The notes under the pieces were generated by a model, which searched no databases, had not been told where the DNA came from, and was given only the letters and a program-made list of their open reading frames with translations. A DNA stretch of 64,000 nucleotides from DATARN01 sp963851105 (GTDB taxonomy: Bacteria > Actinomycetota > Acidimicrobiia > Acidimicrobiales > Palsa-688), in contig CAWKNP010000005.1 in the NCBI GenBank assembly GCA_963851105.1, forward strand, positions 62,001-126,000, read 5' to 3'. Both the position numbers and the translations under genes were made by a program. Shown here piece by piece: positions 8,891 to 17,930 of this stretch; position 1 is the first letter of the stretch; every line of letters starts with the position of its first letter.

Positions 8891-9609
8891 TCGAGGCGGT
8901 GATCTTCGACTGGGGCGGCACGCTTTCTGTGTATGTCGACGTCGACATGGAGGACATGTGGCGGATCGCCGCCAAGCACCTTGCCGCCGGGAGCGATGTC
9001 TTGCGCGAGGACGAGATCCGCGACCGGCTCGTGGCGGTGGAAGCGGAAGCCTGGGCCGGCATCCCGATCGACCAGCGGAGCTTCACCTTGGCCCAGCTCT
9101 TCGCCCGCGCCTCGGAGGCCTTGCACCTCGACGTGGCCGCCGCCGTCGTCGAGGAGGCCACGCAGGGCCACCTCGACGCCTGGACACCGCACATTCGGCA
9201 CGACCCCGACGCCGCCGGGGTGCTGGCGGGCCTCCACGACCGGGGCCTGAAGGTCGGGCTGCTGTCGAACACCCACTGGCCACGGGCGTTCCACGAGCAC
9301 TTCCTGGAGCGAGACGGGCTGGCCGAGAACATCGACGCCCGGCTCTACACGAGCGAACTGGAATTCAGCAAGCCCCACGCCAGTGCCTTCCGGGCCGCGA
9401 TGGACGCGGTCGGTGTCGCCGATCCCCACCGGGCGGTCTTCGTCGGCGACCGGGCCTACGACGATGTCTTCGGAGCCCAGCAGGTCGGCATGCGCGCCGT
9501 CCTGCGGCCCCACAACGGGGTGCCCGGCTACGACGTCGAGCCTGATGCGGTCATCGGGCCACTGCCCGAGCTGCTGGCCGTGGTCGATCGCTGGGCCGAG
9601 GAGGCATGA
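8887..9609 (+). CDS. HAD-superfamily hydrolase
   Basis: A 240-aa haloacid dehalogenase-like phosphatase. Motif I is FDWGGTLS: the nucleophile Asp is present, but the second, general-acid Asp of the usual DxD is Gly. This variant occurs in actinobacterial HAD proteins and may mark a slower or different phosphatase. Motif II is LLSNTH, motif III the Lys in FSKPHASAF, and motif IV VGDRAYDD. The cap is helical and inserted after motif I. The GTG start overlaps the upstream stop, and its own stop overlaps the next ATG. Confidence 0.88.
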   Translation: MIEAVIFDWGGTLSVYVDVDMEDMWRIAAKHLAAGSDVLREDEIRDRLVAVEAEAWAGIPIDQRSFTLAQLFARASEALHLDVAAAVVEEATQGHLDAWTPHIRHDPDAAGVLAGLHDRGLKVGLLSNTHWPRAFHEHFLERDGLAENIDARLYTSELEFSKPHASAFRAAMDAVGVADPHRAVFVGDRAYDDVFGAQQVGMRAVLRPHNGVPGYDVEPDAVIGPLPELLAVVDRWAEEA

Positions 9610-10025
9610 GGCCGGGGAAAAGGGGTCGGCAGTTCCCCGGCTTGGATGGGCCCGTCCCGGCCGTTGCCGCCGCCGTGGTTGGGGCCGCCCGGGCGGTGGT
9701 GGTCGTGACCGCGGCGGTCGCGGTCCTCACGGGTTGTGGCGGGTCGTCACAGCCGGCGCCGCCCGCGCCGCCGCCGCCCGCGGCCGCAATCGTCGACATC
9801 CGCAACGTCGCCTTCAACCCGAAATCCGTGACGGTCCACGCCGGCGCCACGGTGGCGTGGAAGTTCGACGACGGCAGCGTGGCCCACAACGTGGTCGGCA
9901 GCGACTGGCGCAGCCCCGACCGCACGAGCGGCTACTTCACCCACATTTTCACGGCGCCGGGAACCTACGCCTACCGCTGCACCATCCACAGCAATATGGA
10001 TGGCCAGGTCGTCGTCAGCCAGTAG
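9606..10025 (+). CDS. Plastocyanin-like cupredoxin lipoprotein
   Basis: A 139-aa exported blue-copper-type protein. A hydrophobic N-terminal segment ends in the lipobox-like VLTGC, so it is probably a lipoprotein anchored by that Cys, followed by a Pro/Ala linker. The cupredoxin fold follows (FNPKSVTVHAGATVAW), with type 1 copper ligands His in SVAHNV, then Cys, His and Met in YRCTIHSNM. It likely carries electrons at the cell surface; the partner is unknown. The ATG overlaps the HAD stop (ATGA). Its 3' end overlaps the convergent ABC exporter gene by 11 bp. Confidence 0.9.
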   Translation: MRPGKRGRQFPGLDGPVPAVAAAVVGAARAVVVVTAAVAVLTGCGGSSQPAPPAPPPPAAAIVDIRNVAFNPKSVTVHAGATVAWKFDDGSVAHNVVGSDWRSPDRTSGYFTHIFTAPGTYAYRCTIHSNMDGQVVVSQ

Positions 10026-11913
10026 GAACTGCTGGCGCCGGCGAGGTGGCACTGCGGGCGTACTGGGTCTCGTAGAGCTCGGAGTACAGCCCACCGAGGC
10101 CGATCAGGTCCTGGTGGCGGCCCCGCTCGATGATGCGACCGTCGTCGATGACAAGGATCTGATCGGCGGCTGCGATGGTGGACAGCCGGTGGGCGATCAC
10201 GACCGATGTCCGGCCGGCCAGCGCCTCGGCCAGCGCCTGCTGGATGAGGAGCTCGGTTTCGGAGTCGAGGTGGGCGGTCGCCTCGTCGAGGATGACGATG
10301 GCAGGATCCTTGAGCAGCACCCGGGCGATGGCCAGGCGCTGTTTTTCCCCGCCCGAGAGCCGGTAACCACGTTCGCCGACAATGGTGTCGTAGCCGTCGG
10401 GGAGGGCGGCAATGACGTCGTGGATACGGGCCAGCCGGCAGGCCTCGACCAGCTCCTCGTCGCTGGCTTCCAGACGGGCGTAGCGCAGGTTGGCGGCAAT
10501 GGAGTCGTGGAACATGTGGGCGTCCTGGGTCACCACGCCGATGGCCGCGCCCAGGCTCGCCAGCGTGACGTCGCGAACGTCGTGGCCGTCGATCGTCACC
10601 GATCCGCCCGAGACGTCGTACAGCCGGCTGAGCAGGGCCGAGAGGGTGGTCTTGCCGGCGCCCGACGGCCCAACGAGCGCGGTCATGGTGCCCGGCTCGG
10701 CAACGAACGACAGACCCTTCAGGACCAGCGCCGAGGGATCAGGTGACAGCTTGGAGCCCTCGGCCTCGAGCGACGCGATCGACACTTCGGCCGCCGCCGG
10801 GTAGCGGAAGGTGACGTCGTCAACCTCGATGCGGCCCCGCACCGGAAGCGGAAGGGCCACCGCGCCAGGCTTGTCGTCGATGACCCGGGGGGCATCGAGC
10901 ACTTCGAAGACCCGGTCGAACGAAACCAGTGCGGTCAGCACGTCGACGCGGGTCGAGGCCAGGTCGGTGAGCGGCTGGTAGAGCCGGGTGACATAGGCCG
11001 CCAGGGCGATCACGACGCCGATCTTGAGGCTGCCGCTGACGATGCCCCGGGCGCCGAGCCAGTACACCGCGGCGGTGCCCACCGCGCCCACCAGGGCGAG
11101 GGCGGCGTAGAGGATCCGGCCCAACAACGCCGATTGGATGCCGGTGTCGCGGACGGCGCCGGCGCGGCGGGCGAAGTCACGCTGCTCGCGGTCGGGCCGA
11201 CCGAACAGCTTGACGAGCAGGGCGCCGGCCACGTTGAACCGCTCGTTCATGGTCGTGCTCATCTCGGCGTTGAGGCCCATGCGCCGCCGCGACAGGGCGG
11301 TGATGCGCTTGGAGAGCACCCGGTCGAGCACGAGGAACCCGGGCAGCACCAGCAGTGAGAGGACGGTGATCTGCCAGCTCAGGTAGGCCATCAGGACGAG
11401 GGTCGTCACCAGGGTGAAGAGGTCGGACAAGACGCTGGCCACCGTGCCCACCGCGTTTTGGGCATCAAGGACGTCACTCGTGAGGCGGCTCATGAGCGAG
11501 CCCGTCTGGGTCCTGGTGAAGAATGCGATCGGCATGCGCTGCACGTGGTCGTACAAGGCGGTCCGCAGGTCATAGATCAGGCCCTCACCGATGCGGGAGC
11601 TGAACCACCGGTTGAGCAGGCTGATGGCGGTCGACGCCAGCGCCAGGGCCACCAAGCCGGCTGCCACCAGGTTCACCTGCTTCAAGCTGTTGTGATGGTG
11701 CTGGGCAAAGGGGATGGCGTTGTCGAACAGGTTCTTGACGAGCAGCGGGGGAAGCGCGCTCACCGCCGTCGACGCGATGATCGCCAGGAGATACAGGCCG
11801 AGGATCACTTTGTAGGGCGCAAGGAAGCGCCAGACGCGCCGGAGCTGCGCCCGGTCAATCGAGGCGTTCTTCAATTCTTCAGGATCGATCCGGCCGCTAC
11901 GCCAGTAGTTCAC
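10015..11913 (-). CDS. ABC exporter, fused membrane and ATPase domains
   Basis: A 632-aa half-transporter of the MsbA/LmrA type that works as a dimer. Six membrane helices fill about residues 35-330, starting at FLAPYKVILGLYLLAII. The ATPase domain has Walker A GPSGAGKTT, Q-loop VVTQDAHMF, signature LSGGEKQRLA, Walker B AIVILDEAT and H-loop VIAHRLST. The substrate cannot be inferred; lipids or drugs are usual. The start is the ATG at 11911-11913. The gene is convergent with the cupredoxin gene and divergent from nothing nearby, so it is probably transcribed alone. Confidence 0.92.
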   Translation of the reverse strand: MNYWRSGRIDPEELKNASIDRAQLRRVWRFLAPYKVILGLYLLAIIASTAVSALPPLLVKNLFDNAIPFAQHHHNSLKQVNLVAAGLVALALASTAISLLNRWFSSRIGEGLIYDLRTALYDHVQRMPIAFFTRTQTGSLMSRLTSDVLDAQNAVGTVASVLSDLFTLVTTLVLMAYLSWQITVLSLLVLPGFLVLDRVLSKRITALSRRRMGLNAEMSTTMNERFNVAGALLVKLFGRPDREQRDFARRAGAVRDTGIQSALLGRILYAALALVGAVGTAAVYWLGARGIVSGSLKIGVVIALAAYVTRLYQPLTDLASTRVDVLTALVSFDRVFEVLDAPRVIDDKPGAVALPLPVRGRIEVDDVTFRYPAAAEVSIASLEAEGSKLSPDPSALVLKGLSFVAEPGTMTALVGPSGAGKTTLSALLSRLYDVSGGSVTIDGHDVRDVTLASLGAAIGVVTQDAHMFHDSIAANLRYARLEASDEELVEACRLARIHDVIAALPDGYDTIVGERGYRLSGGEKQRLAIARVLLKDPAIVILDEATAHLDSETELLIQQALAEALAGRTSVVIAHRLSTIAAADQILVIDDGRIIERGRHQDLIGLGGLYSELYETQYARSATSPAPAVPTG

Positions 11914-11990
11914 TCATTCCCCAGTTCGTGTAATCGTGTAATCACGACAACGCCTACGGCCGAGTTTTGTTTCCCGGAGGTGGGTGGGAC

Positions 11991-12695
11991 TTACGCCACG
12001 CCCAAGGCCACGCCGCAGTGCCCGCAATACACGAGGGTAACGGTGATTGGCTCGGGCCCCTCGCTCTCCCCTTTTCCCGCGTCCTCCCAGTCGACGGTGA
12101 CGCGGCGGTAACGGGCCTCGGTCGCCAACGATGCCTGGCAGCCTCCGCAGCGAGGGGGCGGTCCAGGCGGGTCCGGCTCGCCCGCCTGGCGTCCCGTCAA
12201 CACCGTGCGGCCCTGCGCCGCCCACCGCCGAAGCGTCTTCGGCGCCGACGGCGCCGCGTTCGCGGTGGCCTCGATCCGGGACAGCACTGCCTCGCGAACC
12301 TGATCGGCGCTGCCCGCCAGCTCGACCACTATCCACGCCCCACCGCCATCGGCGACATCGATGAGGCCGAGGAGAAGGTGCTCGGAGCCGATCACCGGGG
12401 CCTCGAGCTCCAGGGCTTCGCGGTGGGCCCGTTCCAGCACCTTCTTCGCCAGTGGGGTAAACGGCGGGCTCTCGACGCTGCCGCTTCCGTAGGGATGCAC
12501 CCGCTGGCTGACCTTTTCTCGGGCGTCGTCGAGGGTCACCTCCAACTCGCCCAGCACCGCGCTCGCGCTGCCCCCGGCGGCCAGCAAACCGAGGAGGATG
12601 TGCTCGGTCCCGATGAAGTCGTGCCCGAGGAGGCGGGCCTCCTCCGACGCCAGGGCCGTGGCCCGGCGGGCTTCGTCGGCGAAGCGCTCAAACAT
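11991..12695 (-). CDS. Clp N-terminal domain protein with C-terminal zinc ribbon
   Basis: A 234-aa protein. Residues 1-145 hold two Clp repeats (MFERFADEARRATALASEEA, then TPLAKKVLERAHREALEL), the substrate/adaptor-binding module of ClpA and ClpC, but no AAA ATPase follows. The C-terminus has two CxxC pairs (CGGC and CGHC) that form a zinc ribbon. Stand-alone ClpN proteins are common in Actinobacteria and may modulate Clp proteolysis; the role here is inferred. I chose the Met at 12693-12695 because the Clp motif starts exactly there. Upstream frame is not conserved-looking. Confidence 0.82.
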   Translation of the reverse strand: MFERFADEARRATALASEEARLLGHDFIGTEHILLGLLAAGGSASAVLGELEVTLDDAREKVSQRVHPYGSGSVESPPFTPLAKKVLERAHREALELEAPVIGSEHLLLGLIDVADGGGAWIVVELAGSADQVREAVLSRIEATANAAPSAPKTLRRWAAQGRTVLTGRQAGEPDPPGPPPRCGGCQASLATEARYRRVTVDWEDAGKGESEGPEPITVTLVYCGHCGVALGVA

Positions 12696-12824
12696 GACGG
12701 TTCGAAGACTATCGCCCGCCGTTTGCCCGGCCGCCGTCGTCCCGCTCTCTCCGGTGAGCAGTTGACGTAAACGTGAGGTCCGCGCGTAAGGTGGACGGGT
12801 CATCTAATGCATCTGGGAGGAATC

Positions 12825-14711
12825 GTGGCGGTTCAGACCAACGGTGCCGGCCGCGCCACCGCGGGCCCGAAGCCCGAGCGCAGCGAAACCGATCGTTACA
12901 AGTGGACGGCGCTGTCCAACACCACCCTGGGGATTTTCATGGCCGCCCTGGACAGCTCGATCGTCCTCATCGCGCTGCCCGCGATCTTCCGGGGGATCAA
13001 GCTCGACCCCCTGCAGCCCGCCAACATCAGCTACCTCCTCTGGATGCTCATGGGCTATCTCGTCGTCACCGCGGTGCTGGTGGTGACCTTCGGCCGCCTT
13101 GGCGACATCTACGGGCGGGTCAGGATGTACAACGCCGGTTTTGCCGTGTTCAGCGCGGCCTCGCTGGCCCTCGCGGTGTGCCCGATAAGTGGTAGTGGCG
13201 GTGCCTTGTGGCTGATTGGATTCCGGGTGGTGCAGGGCATCGGCGGGGCCCTCCTCATGGCCAACTCAACGGCGATCCTGACCGACGCCTTTCCCGCCGC
13301 CGAGCGGGGCATGGCCATGGGCATCAACATGGTGGCTGCCATCGCGGGATCGTTCATCGGCCTGGTGGCGGGCGGCATCCTGGCGGAGATCGACTGGCGG
13401 TGGGTCTTTTTGATCAATGTCCCGATCGGGGTCTTCGGCACGGTGTGGGCCTACCTCAAGCTGCGGGAGGTGGGCGTCACCACCAAGTCGCGCATCGACT
13501 GGTGGGGCAACGTCACCTTCGGCGCGGGCCTCATCATGATCCTCATCGGCCTGACCTACGGGCTGTTGCCCCACGGCCACCACAACATGGGCTGGACGGG
13601 GCCGTGGGTACTGTTCGAACTGATCGGGGGCATTGCCATGCTCCTGCTGTTCGGGTGGATCGAGACCAAGGTCACCGACCCCATGTTCCACCTCGACCTG
13701 TTCAAGATCAGGGCCTTCTGGACGGGCAACGCCGCCAGCCTGCTGTCGTCGATCGGCCGCGGCGGCCTTCAGTTCATGCTGATCATCTGGCTCCAGGGGA
13801 TCTGGCTGCCCTTGCACGGCTACAGCTTCGAACGCACGCCGCTGTGGGCCGGCATCTACATGCTCCCGCTGACGTTCGGGTTCCTGGTGGCGGGGCCGGT
13901 GTCGGGCTTCCTGTCGGACAAGTACGGGGCCCGGCCGTTCGCCACCGGCGGGATGCTGGTGGCCGCCCTGTCGTTCCTGCTGCTGTCGTTCCTGCCCGCC
14001 AACTTCCACTTCCCGGTCTTTGGCGGCCTGCTGCTGCTCAACGGCATCGGGATGGGCTTGTTCGCGGCGCCCAACACCACGGGGATCATGAACAGCCTCC
14101 CGGCCCGCCAGCGCGGCGCCGGCTCGGGCATGCGGGCCACGTTCATGAATTCGGGGATGGTGCTGTCCATTGGCCTGTTCTTCTCGCTCATGGTCCTTGG
14201 GCTGGCGGCGTCGCTTCCGCATTCCATGTCCGCCAACCTGCAGGCCAATGGCGTCCCCCCGGCCATCGCCGCCAAGACAGCCAACCTGCCTCCCGTCGGC
14301 AGCCTGTTCAGCGCCTTCCTCGGCTACAACCCCATGGAGAAGCTGCTCGGTAGCGCCTCCGCGGCCCACGTGACGCCGGCCCAGTGGGCCACCATCACCG
14401 GAAAGACGTTCTTCCCGCACCTCATCTCGGGACCGTTCATCAAGGGGCTGCGCATCACCCTCATGGCGTCGCTCGTCATGTCCCTGATCGCGGCGGCCGC
14501 TTCGTGGATGCGCGGCGCCAAGTACGTGCACGATGACCGTGAGGGCGCCGCCGGCCTCGAAGGTGCTTCTGCCGGGGTGGGCGTGGAGGCCGGGGGAGCA
14601 GGGGCGGCCCCCGCGGGCGATGTCGCCCCGCCGACCGGGGCTTTCGGTGCCCCCGGCGGCCCCGCCACCCCAGACCAGTCACCGGAGCCCGAGCAGTGGG
14701 TTCCGGCGTGA
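12825..14711 (+). CDS. MFS drug-efflux transporter, DHA2 (14-helix) family
   Basis: A 628-aa proton-driven exporter. About 14 membrane helices are visible. Motif D1 DSSIVLIALPAI lies in helix 1, the GRLGDIYGR loop (motif A) between helices 2 and 3, and motif C-like GGALLMANS after helix 4. A 60-residue acidic, Gly/Ala/Pro-rich C-terminal tail is unusual. The GTG at 12825 is preceded by GGGAGG, which decides it over the ATG 18 bp upstream. It is coupled by GTGA overlap to a MerR regulator, the usual partner that senses an exported drug. Confidence 0.9.
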   Translation: MAVQTNGAGRATAGPKPERSETDRYKWTALSNTTLGIFMAALDSSIVLIALPAIFRGIKLDPLQPANISYLLWMLMGYLVVTAVLVVTFGRLGDIYGRVRMYNAGFAVFSAASLALAVCPISGSGGALWLIGFRVVQGIGGALLMANSTAILTDAFPAAERGMAMGINMVAAIAGSFIGLVAGGILAEIDWRWVFLINVPIGVFGTVWAYLKLREVGVTTKSRIDWWGNVTFGAGLIMILIGLTYGLLPHGHHNMGWTGPWVLFELIGGIAMLLLFGWIETKVTDPMFHLDLFKIRAFWTGNAASLLSSIGRGGLQFMLIIWLQGIWLPLHGYSFERTPLWAGIYMLPLTFGFLVAGPVSGFLSDKYGARPFATGGMLVAALSFLLLSFLPANFHFPVFGGLLLLNGIGMGLFAAPNTTGIMNSLPARQRGAGSGMRATFMNSGMVLSIGLFFSLMVLGLAASLPHSMSANLQANGVPPAIAAKTANLPPVGSLFSAFLGYNPMEKLLGSASAAHVTPAQWATITGKTFFPHLISGPFIKGLRITLMASLVMSLIAAAASWMRGAKYVHDDREGAAGLEGASAGVGVEAGGAGAAPAGDVAPPTGAFGAPGGPATPDQSPEPEQWVPA

Positions 14712-15260
14712 TCGAGGGTCCCCCCGGCGCCCCTGGCGCCGGTGCCGGCGGCGGCGGCGCGTGTGCCAGCCTGCGGATCGGTGAGGTCGCCATCGAGGCG
14801 GGCGTCACGACCCGGACCCTGCGCTACTACCAGGAGCTGGGCCTGCTCGACCCTGGCCAGAGCCCGGGCGGCAGCCGCCGCTATGGCGAAAGCGACGTCA
14901 TCCGGTTGAAGCGCATCCTCGAGTTGCGCGACGTGATGGGATTCGACCTTGAGCGCATCCGGGCCATCCTGTCGTCGGAGGACCGCCTGGCCGAACTGCG
15001 CGCTCGAGGCCCGGCGGGGCGCGTCGGACCAGCGCCGGCGGGAGATCCTGGCCGAAGCCATGGCTATCAACCGCGGCATGCGGGAGCAGGTCCGGGACAA
15101 GCGGGCCGTCCTTGACGGCTTCCTGCTCGAACTGGAGGCCAAGGCGGCCTACTACGCCACCGTGGCGGTCGAGCTGGGCCTGCCGGCGGCTGCCCACGCC
15201 GAGCCCGAGCCGGAGCCGGAAACGGAGCCGGAACCGGAGCCGGAAAACGCCCCGGTGTGA
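14708..15260 (+). CDS. MerR-family transcriptional regulator, broken by a small indel
   Basis: The N-terminal winged helix is clear: LRIGEVAIEAGVTTRTLRYY, LGLLDPGQSPGGSRRYGESD and a recognition wing. The frame then changes near 15000-15012: one frame reads DRLAELRARGPAG, while the correct continuation, in another frame, is ALEARRGASDQRRREILAEA followed by a coiled coil typical of MerR dimerisation. Restoring two bases in the CGCGC run would give ELRALEARR. The C-terminus is a Glu/Pro repeat. It probably regulates the overlapping MFS exporter gene. Likely an assembly error. Confidence 0.8.
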
Positions 15261-15267
15261 GCCAAAC

Positions 15268-15303
15268 TGCTGCGAAACGACGTAGTACCGTCGTTTCGCA
15301 GCA
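15268..15303. terminator. Strong hairpin between convergent genes
   Basis: Perfect 14-bp arms TGCTGCGAAACGAC and GTCGTTTCGCAGCA flank an 8-nt loop. It lies between the merR stop and the stop of the minus-strand ectodomain gene, so it probably ends both transcripts. There is no long T run. Confidence 0.8.
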
Positions 15304-15314
15304 CATTGGGGCCG

Positions 15315-16133
15315 CTAGCGCACCGTGAACAGGGCCGCCCCGCCCGACACTCCGTTTCGGGTCGCCATCGCCGAGTAGCTGCCTGCGGGCGTTGCGGGAT
15401 CCCAGGTCCCGGCGCCGTAGGCGTGGCTCTGCCCGGGCGCCAGCACCGGGGCGATGCACGGGTTGGTACAGGTGATGGCGATCGGGTTGCTCCGGAACAC
15501 GACGGTGCCGGCGCTGTTGCTGACCGTCGCGACCGCAGAAATGCCGGCGTTGGACGGTCCTGTGCAGGTGCGGCCCGAGACGTTGCGGGCGACCAGGTTG
15601 ATGCTCACCGAGGCGCCCACGGCGTAACTGCCGGCATCGGTGGCCGTGCTGTAGGCGAGATCGCCTGGGCCGCAGGCAGCACCCGGCGAGGTGGTGGTCG
15701 TCCGGGGCCGGGTGGTTGTGGTGGTGGGCGCTGCGGTGGTGGCGACCGTTGGTGCGGTGGTCACATGGGACGTGGCCGCAGTCGTCGGCCCCGGCCCGGG
15801 CCCCGGCCCCGACCCTCCGGGCCCGACGGTTCCGCTGGCTCCGGTGGCTCCGGCGGCTGTCGTGGGGGCCGCGGCCGACACGCTCCCACCGCCGCCCTCC
15901 GCCGCCGCAATCGTGGAAGTCGTCCGGCCTGTCCCGGCGGTCAGGATGCGATGTCCCTGATGGGCCCCGCCGACATTGGCCACTACCAGCGCCACCACGG
16001 CCGCCATCGCGACCACCGCGGCGGCGATACCCGCGCCCCGGCGGCGGTTGCGCAGAAAATGGCCCCGGCGGTAGACCCGATCGAGGTGGGCATCGGGGTT
16101 CCAGGTCGGCTCACGATCAATGGGATCAGTCAT
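15315..16133 (-). CDS. Membrane-anchored extracellular protein, putative partner of the ECF sigma factor
   Basis: A 272-aa protein with a short basic cytoplasmic N-terminus (PDAHLDRVYRRGHFLRNRR) and one membrane helix at about residues 34-53. A long Gly/Thr/Pro/Ala linker follows, then an Ig-like C-terminal domain of about 115 residues with four cysteines (CGPGD, CTGPS, CTNPC). Its start overlaps the stop of the sigma factor gene (ATGA), the place where anti-sigma factors usually sit. No zinc-binding anti-sigma motif is seen, so the sigma-regulating role is an inference from position and from the short cytosolic tail. Confidence 0.7.
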   Translation of the reverse strand: MTDPIDREPTWNPDAHLDRVYRRGHFLRNRRRGAGIAAAVVAMAAVVALVVANVGGAHQGHRILTAGTGRTTSTIAAAEGGGGSVSAAAPTTAAGATGASGTVGPGGSGPGPGPGPTTAATSHVTTAPTVATTAAPTTTTTRPRTTTTSPGAACGPGDLAYSTATDAGSYAVGASVSINLVARNVSGRTCTGPSNAGISAVATVSNSAGTVVFRSNPIAITCTNPCIAPVLAPGQSHAYGAGTWDPATPAGSYSAMATRNGVSGGAALFTVR

Positions 16134-16636
16134 TGCGCCAATGCGTCCTCTCGGAAGTCGTTGCCCAGCCGGATGCGCAGGCTGTCGAGGCCCCGGCGCA
16201 GATGGGTGCTGGCGGTGCCCGCGGAGACACCGAGGGCGATGGCCACCTCGTCCTCCCGCAGCCCGCTCAGGTAGCGCAGTACTACCGCCTGGCGCTGCCG
16301 GCGGGGTAGCGAACGCAGCGCACCAACCAGCGCCAGGCGCAACGTCGCCGCCTCCATACCGTCGAGTGGGTCTTGCGGCCGGGCCAGCGGGACCCGCCGG
16401 CGGCCGGCGTCGATGGCGAGATTCGAGGCGACCCGCAGCACCCAGCCGTCGCGGTAGGGAAGCGAGCGGATCTTCGGCCAGTGGGCATAGGCCCGGGCCA
16501 TGGCCTCGGCAGCCACGTCCTCGGCGCCGGCGACATCACCGAGGAGGCGGTAGGCGACACCGGCGGCCCGGGTGAACAGTTCCCGGTACGACGCCTCGAA
16601 GGAATCGTCGTCCACCTGCGCCTCAATCCTGACCAT
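16130..16636 (-). CDS. ECF (sigma-70 family) RNA polymerase sigma factor
   Basis: A 168-aa SigE/SigM-like group IV sigma factor. Region 2 covers about residues 12-75 (ELFTRAAGVAYRLLGD, AEDVAAEAMARAYAHW) and region 4 about residues 105-158 (LRSLPRRQRQAVVLRYLSGL, VSAGTASTHLRRGL). It directs RNA polymerase to an extracytoplasmic-stress type promoter set that cannot be named from sequence. AGGA lies just before the ATG. The overlapping downstream gene encodes a membrane protein with an outer domain, suggesting surface signal control. Confidence 0.9.
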   Translation of the reverse strand: MVRIEAQVDDDSFEASYRELFTRAAGVAYRLLGDVAGAEDVAAEAMARAYAHWPKIRSLPYRDGWVLRVASNLAIDAGRRRVPLARPQDPLDGMEAATLRLALVGALRSLPRRQRQAVVLRYLSGLREDEVAIALGVSAGTASTHLRRGLDSLRIRLGNDFREDALAQ

Positions 16637-16712
16637 TGCTTCCTAAACGAGCGAGCCCCCCCTGGCCGCGACACCAGCGCCAGAATCGGGAGGAAAACCT
16701 AGCCTGGCCCAA

Positions 16713-17396
16713 ATGTCCGACGAAGCCAAGAGCCGGCGCTCCGCCACCAGAGACGCCATCGCCATCGGTGTCGCCACCGGGGCCTACGGGTTGTCCTTCG
16801 GGGCGATCTCCACCGCCTCTGGTCTCTCGATCTGGCAGACGGCGGCGCTGTCGCTGCTCATGTTCACCGGAGCGTCGCAGTTTGCCCTAGTGGCGCTGAT
16901 CGGCAGTGGTGGCAGCTCGCTGGCGGGCGCCGCCACCGCCGCCCTGCTCGGGACCCGCAACGCCTTTTACGGCCTCCGCCTTTCCTCCGTGCTCGGCGGC
17001 CGGGGCCGCCACCGCGCCCTGGCCGCCCACTTCGTCATCGACGAGACAACCGCCATGGCCGTCGCGGCCGAATCGCCCGCTGCCGCCCGGTGGGCCTTTT
17101 GGGCGACGGGGGTGTCGGTCTTCGTCTGTTGGAACACGGGCACCCTCATCGGGGCGTTGGGCGCTCAGGCCATCCCCGATCCCAGGACCCTGGGCCTCGA
17201 TGCCGCCGCTCCCGCGGCCTTCGTGGCCCTGCTGGCGCCGCGTATGAAAGGGGGCGGCACGTGGTCCGTGGCGCTGGCGGCCGCCGCCGTCGCGCTGCTG
17301 GCGGTTCCCGTCGTGCCCGCCGGCGTCCCGGTACTGCTCGCCGCGGCGGTGACGGTCGTTGTCGGCCTCTGCCTAGGAGATCGGGGAATGCGGTGA
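16713..17396 (+). CDS. azlC: AzlC-family branched-chain amino acid exporter, large subunit
   Basis: A 227-aa membrane protein. The family core GVATGAYGLSFGAIS and FTGASQFALVALIG is followed by GTRNAFYGLRLS and FVIDETTAMA, as in AzlC/YgaZ. It forms a two-component exporter with the small AzlD subunit encoded next, pumping out branched-chain amino acids or analogues. A leaderless-type hexamer TAGCCT lies 7 nt upstream of the ATG. It is divergent from the ECF sigma gene. Confidence 0.9.
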   Translation: MSDEAKSRRSATRDAIAIGVATGAYGLSFGAISTASGLSIWQTAALSLLMFTGASQFALVALIGSGGSSLAGAATAALLGTRNAFYGLRLSSVLGGRGRHRALAAHFVIDETTAMAVAAESPAAARWAFWATGVSVFVCWNTGTLIGALGAQAIPDPRTLGLDAAAPAAFVALLAPRMKGGGTWSVALAAAAVALLAVPVVPAGVPVLLAAAVTVVVGLCLGDRGMR

Positions 17397-17698
17397 CGAT
17401 GTGGGAGGCGGTCATCGGTGGGTCTTTGGCCTGTTACCTCCTCAAGCTGGCGGGCCTATCGGTGCCCGCTCGCGTCCTCCAGGACCCCCGCGCCGCCCGC
17501 ATCGCGGCCCTCCTACCGGTCGCGCTGCTCGCCACGCTCGTCGCGACCCAGACGTTTTCTACCGGCCGCCACCTCGTGGTCGATGCCCGGGCCGCAGGAC
17601 TGGCGGTGGCCGCCATCGCCCAGCTGCTGAAAGCCCCTTTTCTTCTCGTGGTTGCGTCGGCGGCGGCGACCGCCGCCCTTGTCCGCCTCCTGCACTGA
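17393..17698 (+). CDS. azlD: AzlD-family branched-chain amino acid exporter, small subunit
   Basis: A 101-aa protein with three hydrophobic segments, the usual size and layout of AzlD/YgaH. The motif LKLAGLSVPARVLQDPRAARI matches the family region between helices 1 and 2. The GTG start overlaps the azlC stop (GTGA); an ATG two codons later is possible. It works with AzlC. Confidence 0.88.
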   Translation: MTMWEAVIGGSLACYLLKLAGLSVPARVLQDPRAARIAALLPVALLATLVATQTFSTGRHLVVDARAAGLAVAAIAQLLKAPFLLVVASAAATAALVRLLH

Positions 17699-17762
17699 GG
17701 ACGTTCTTTCCGGCCCCCCGGGGCCTGAGCTGGCGGCGGGCGATCTGTCACCGTACAAATAT

Positions 17763-17786
17763 CAGAGGCCCCCGGAGGGGCCTCTG
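17763..17786 (-). terminator. Intrinsic terminator of tRNA-Ser(CGA)
   Basis: Perfect 10-bp stem CAGAGGCCCC/GGGGCCTCTG with a CGGA tetraloop. On the minus strand it is followed by ATATTTGT. It lies 6 bp beyond the 3' end of the tRNA gene and may also stop azlCD transcription from the other side. Confidence 0.8.
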
Positions 17787-17791
17787 AGCGG

Positions 17792-17876
17792 CGGAGGGGG
17801 TGGGATTTGAACCCACGGAGCCCGTAGGCTCAACGGTTTTCGAGACCGTCCGATTCGGCCGCTCTCGCACCCCTCC
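17792..17876 (-). tRNA. tRNA-Ser (anticodon CGA)
   Basis: An 85-nt class II tRNA. Acceptor GGAGGGG pairs with CCCCTCC, with discriminator G. Anticodon stem ACGGT/ACCGT encloses loop CTCGAAA, giving CGA. A long variable arm (TGAGCCTACGGGCTC) and T-arm GGTTCAAATCC are present. It reads UCG. Confidence 0.95.
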
Positions 17877-17930
17877 TCACCGTCCACGTTATCCAACGCC
17901 GGCGCAGAGGCCCCGAGGTGCCGCCGCTGG

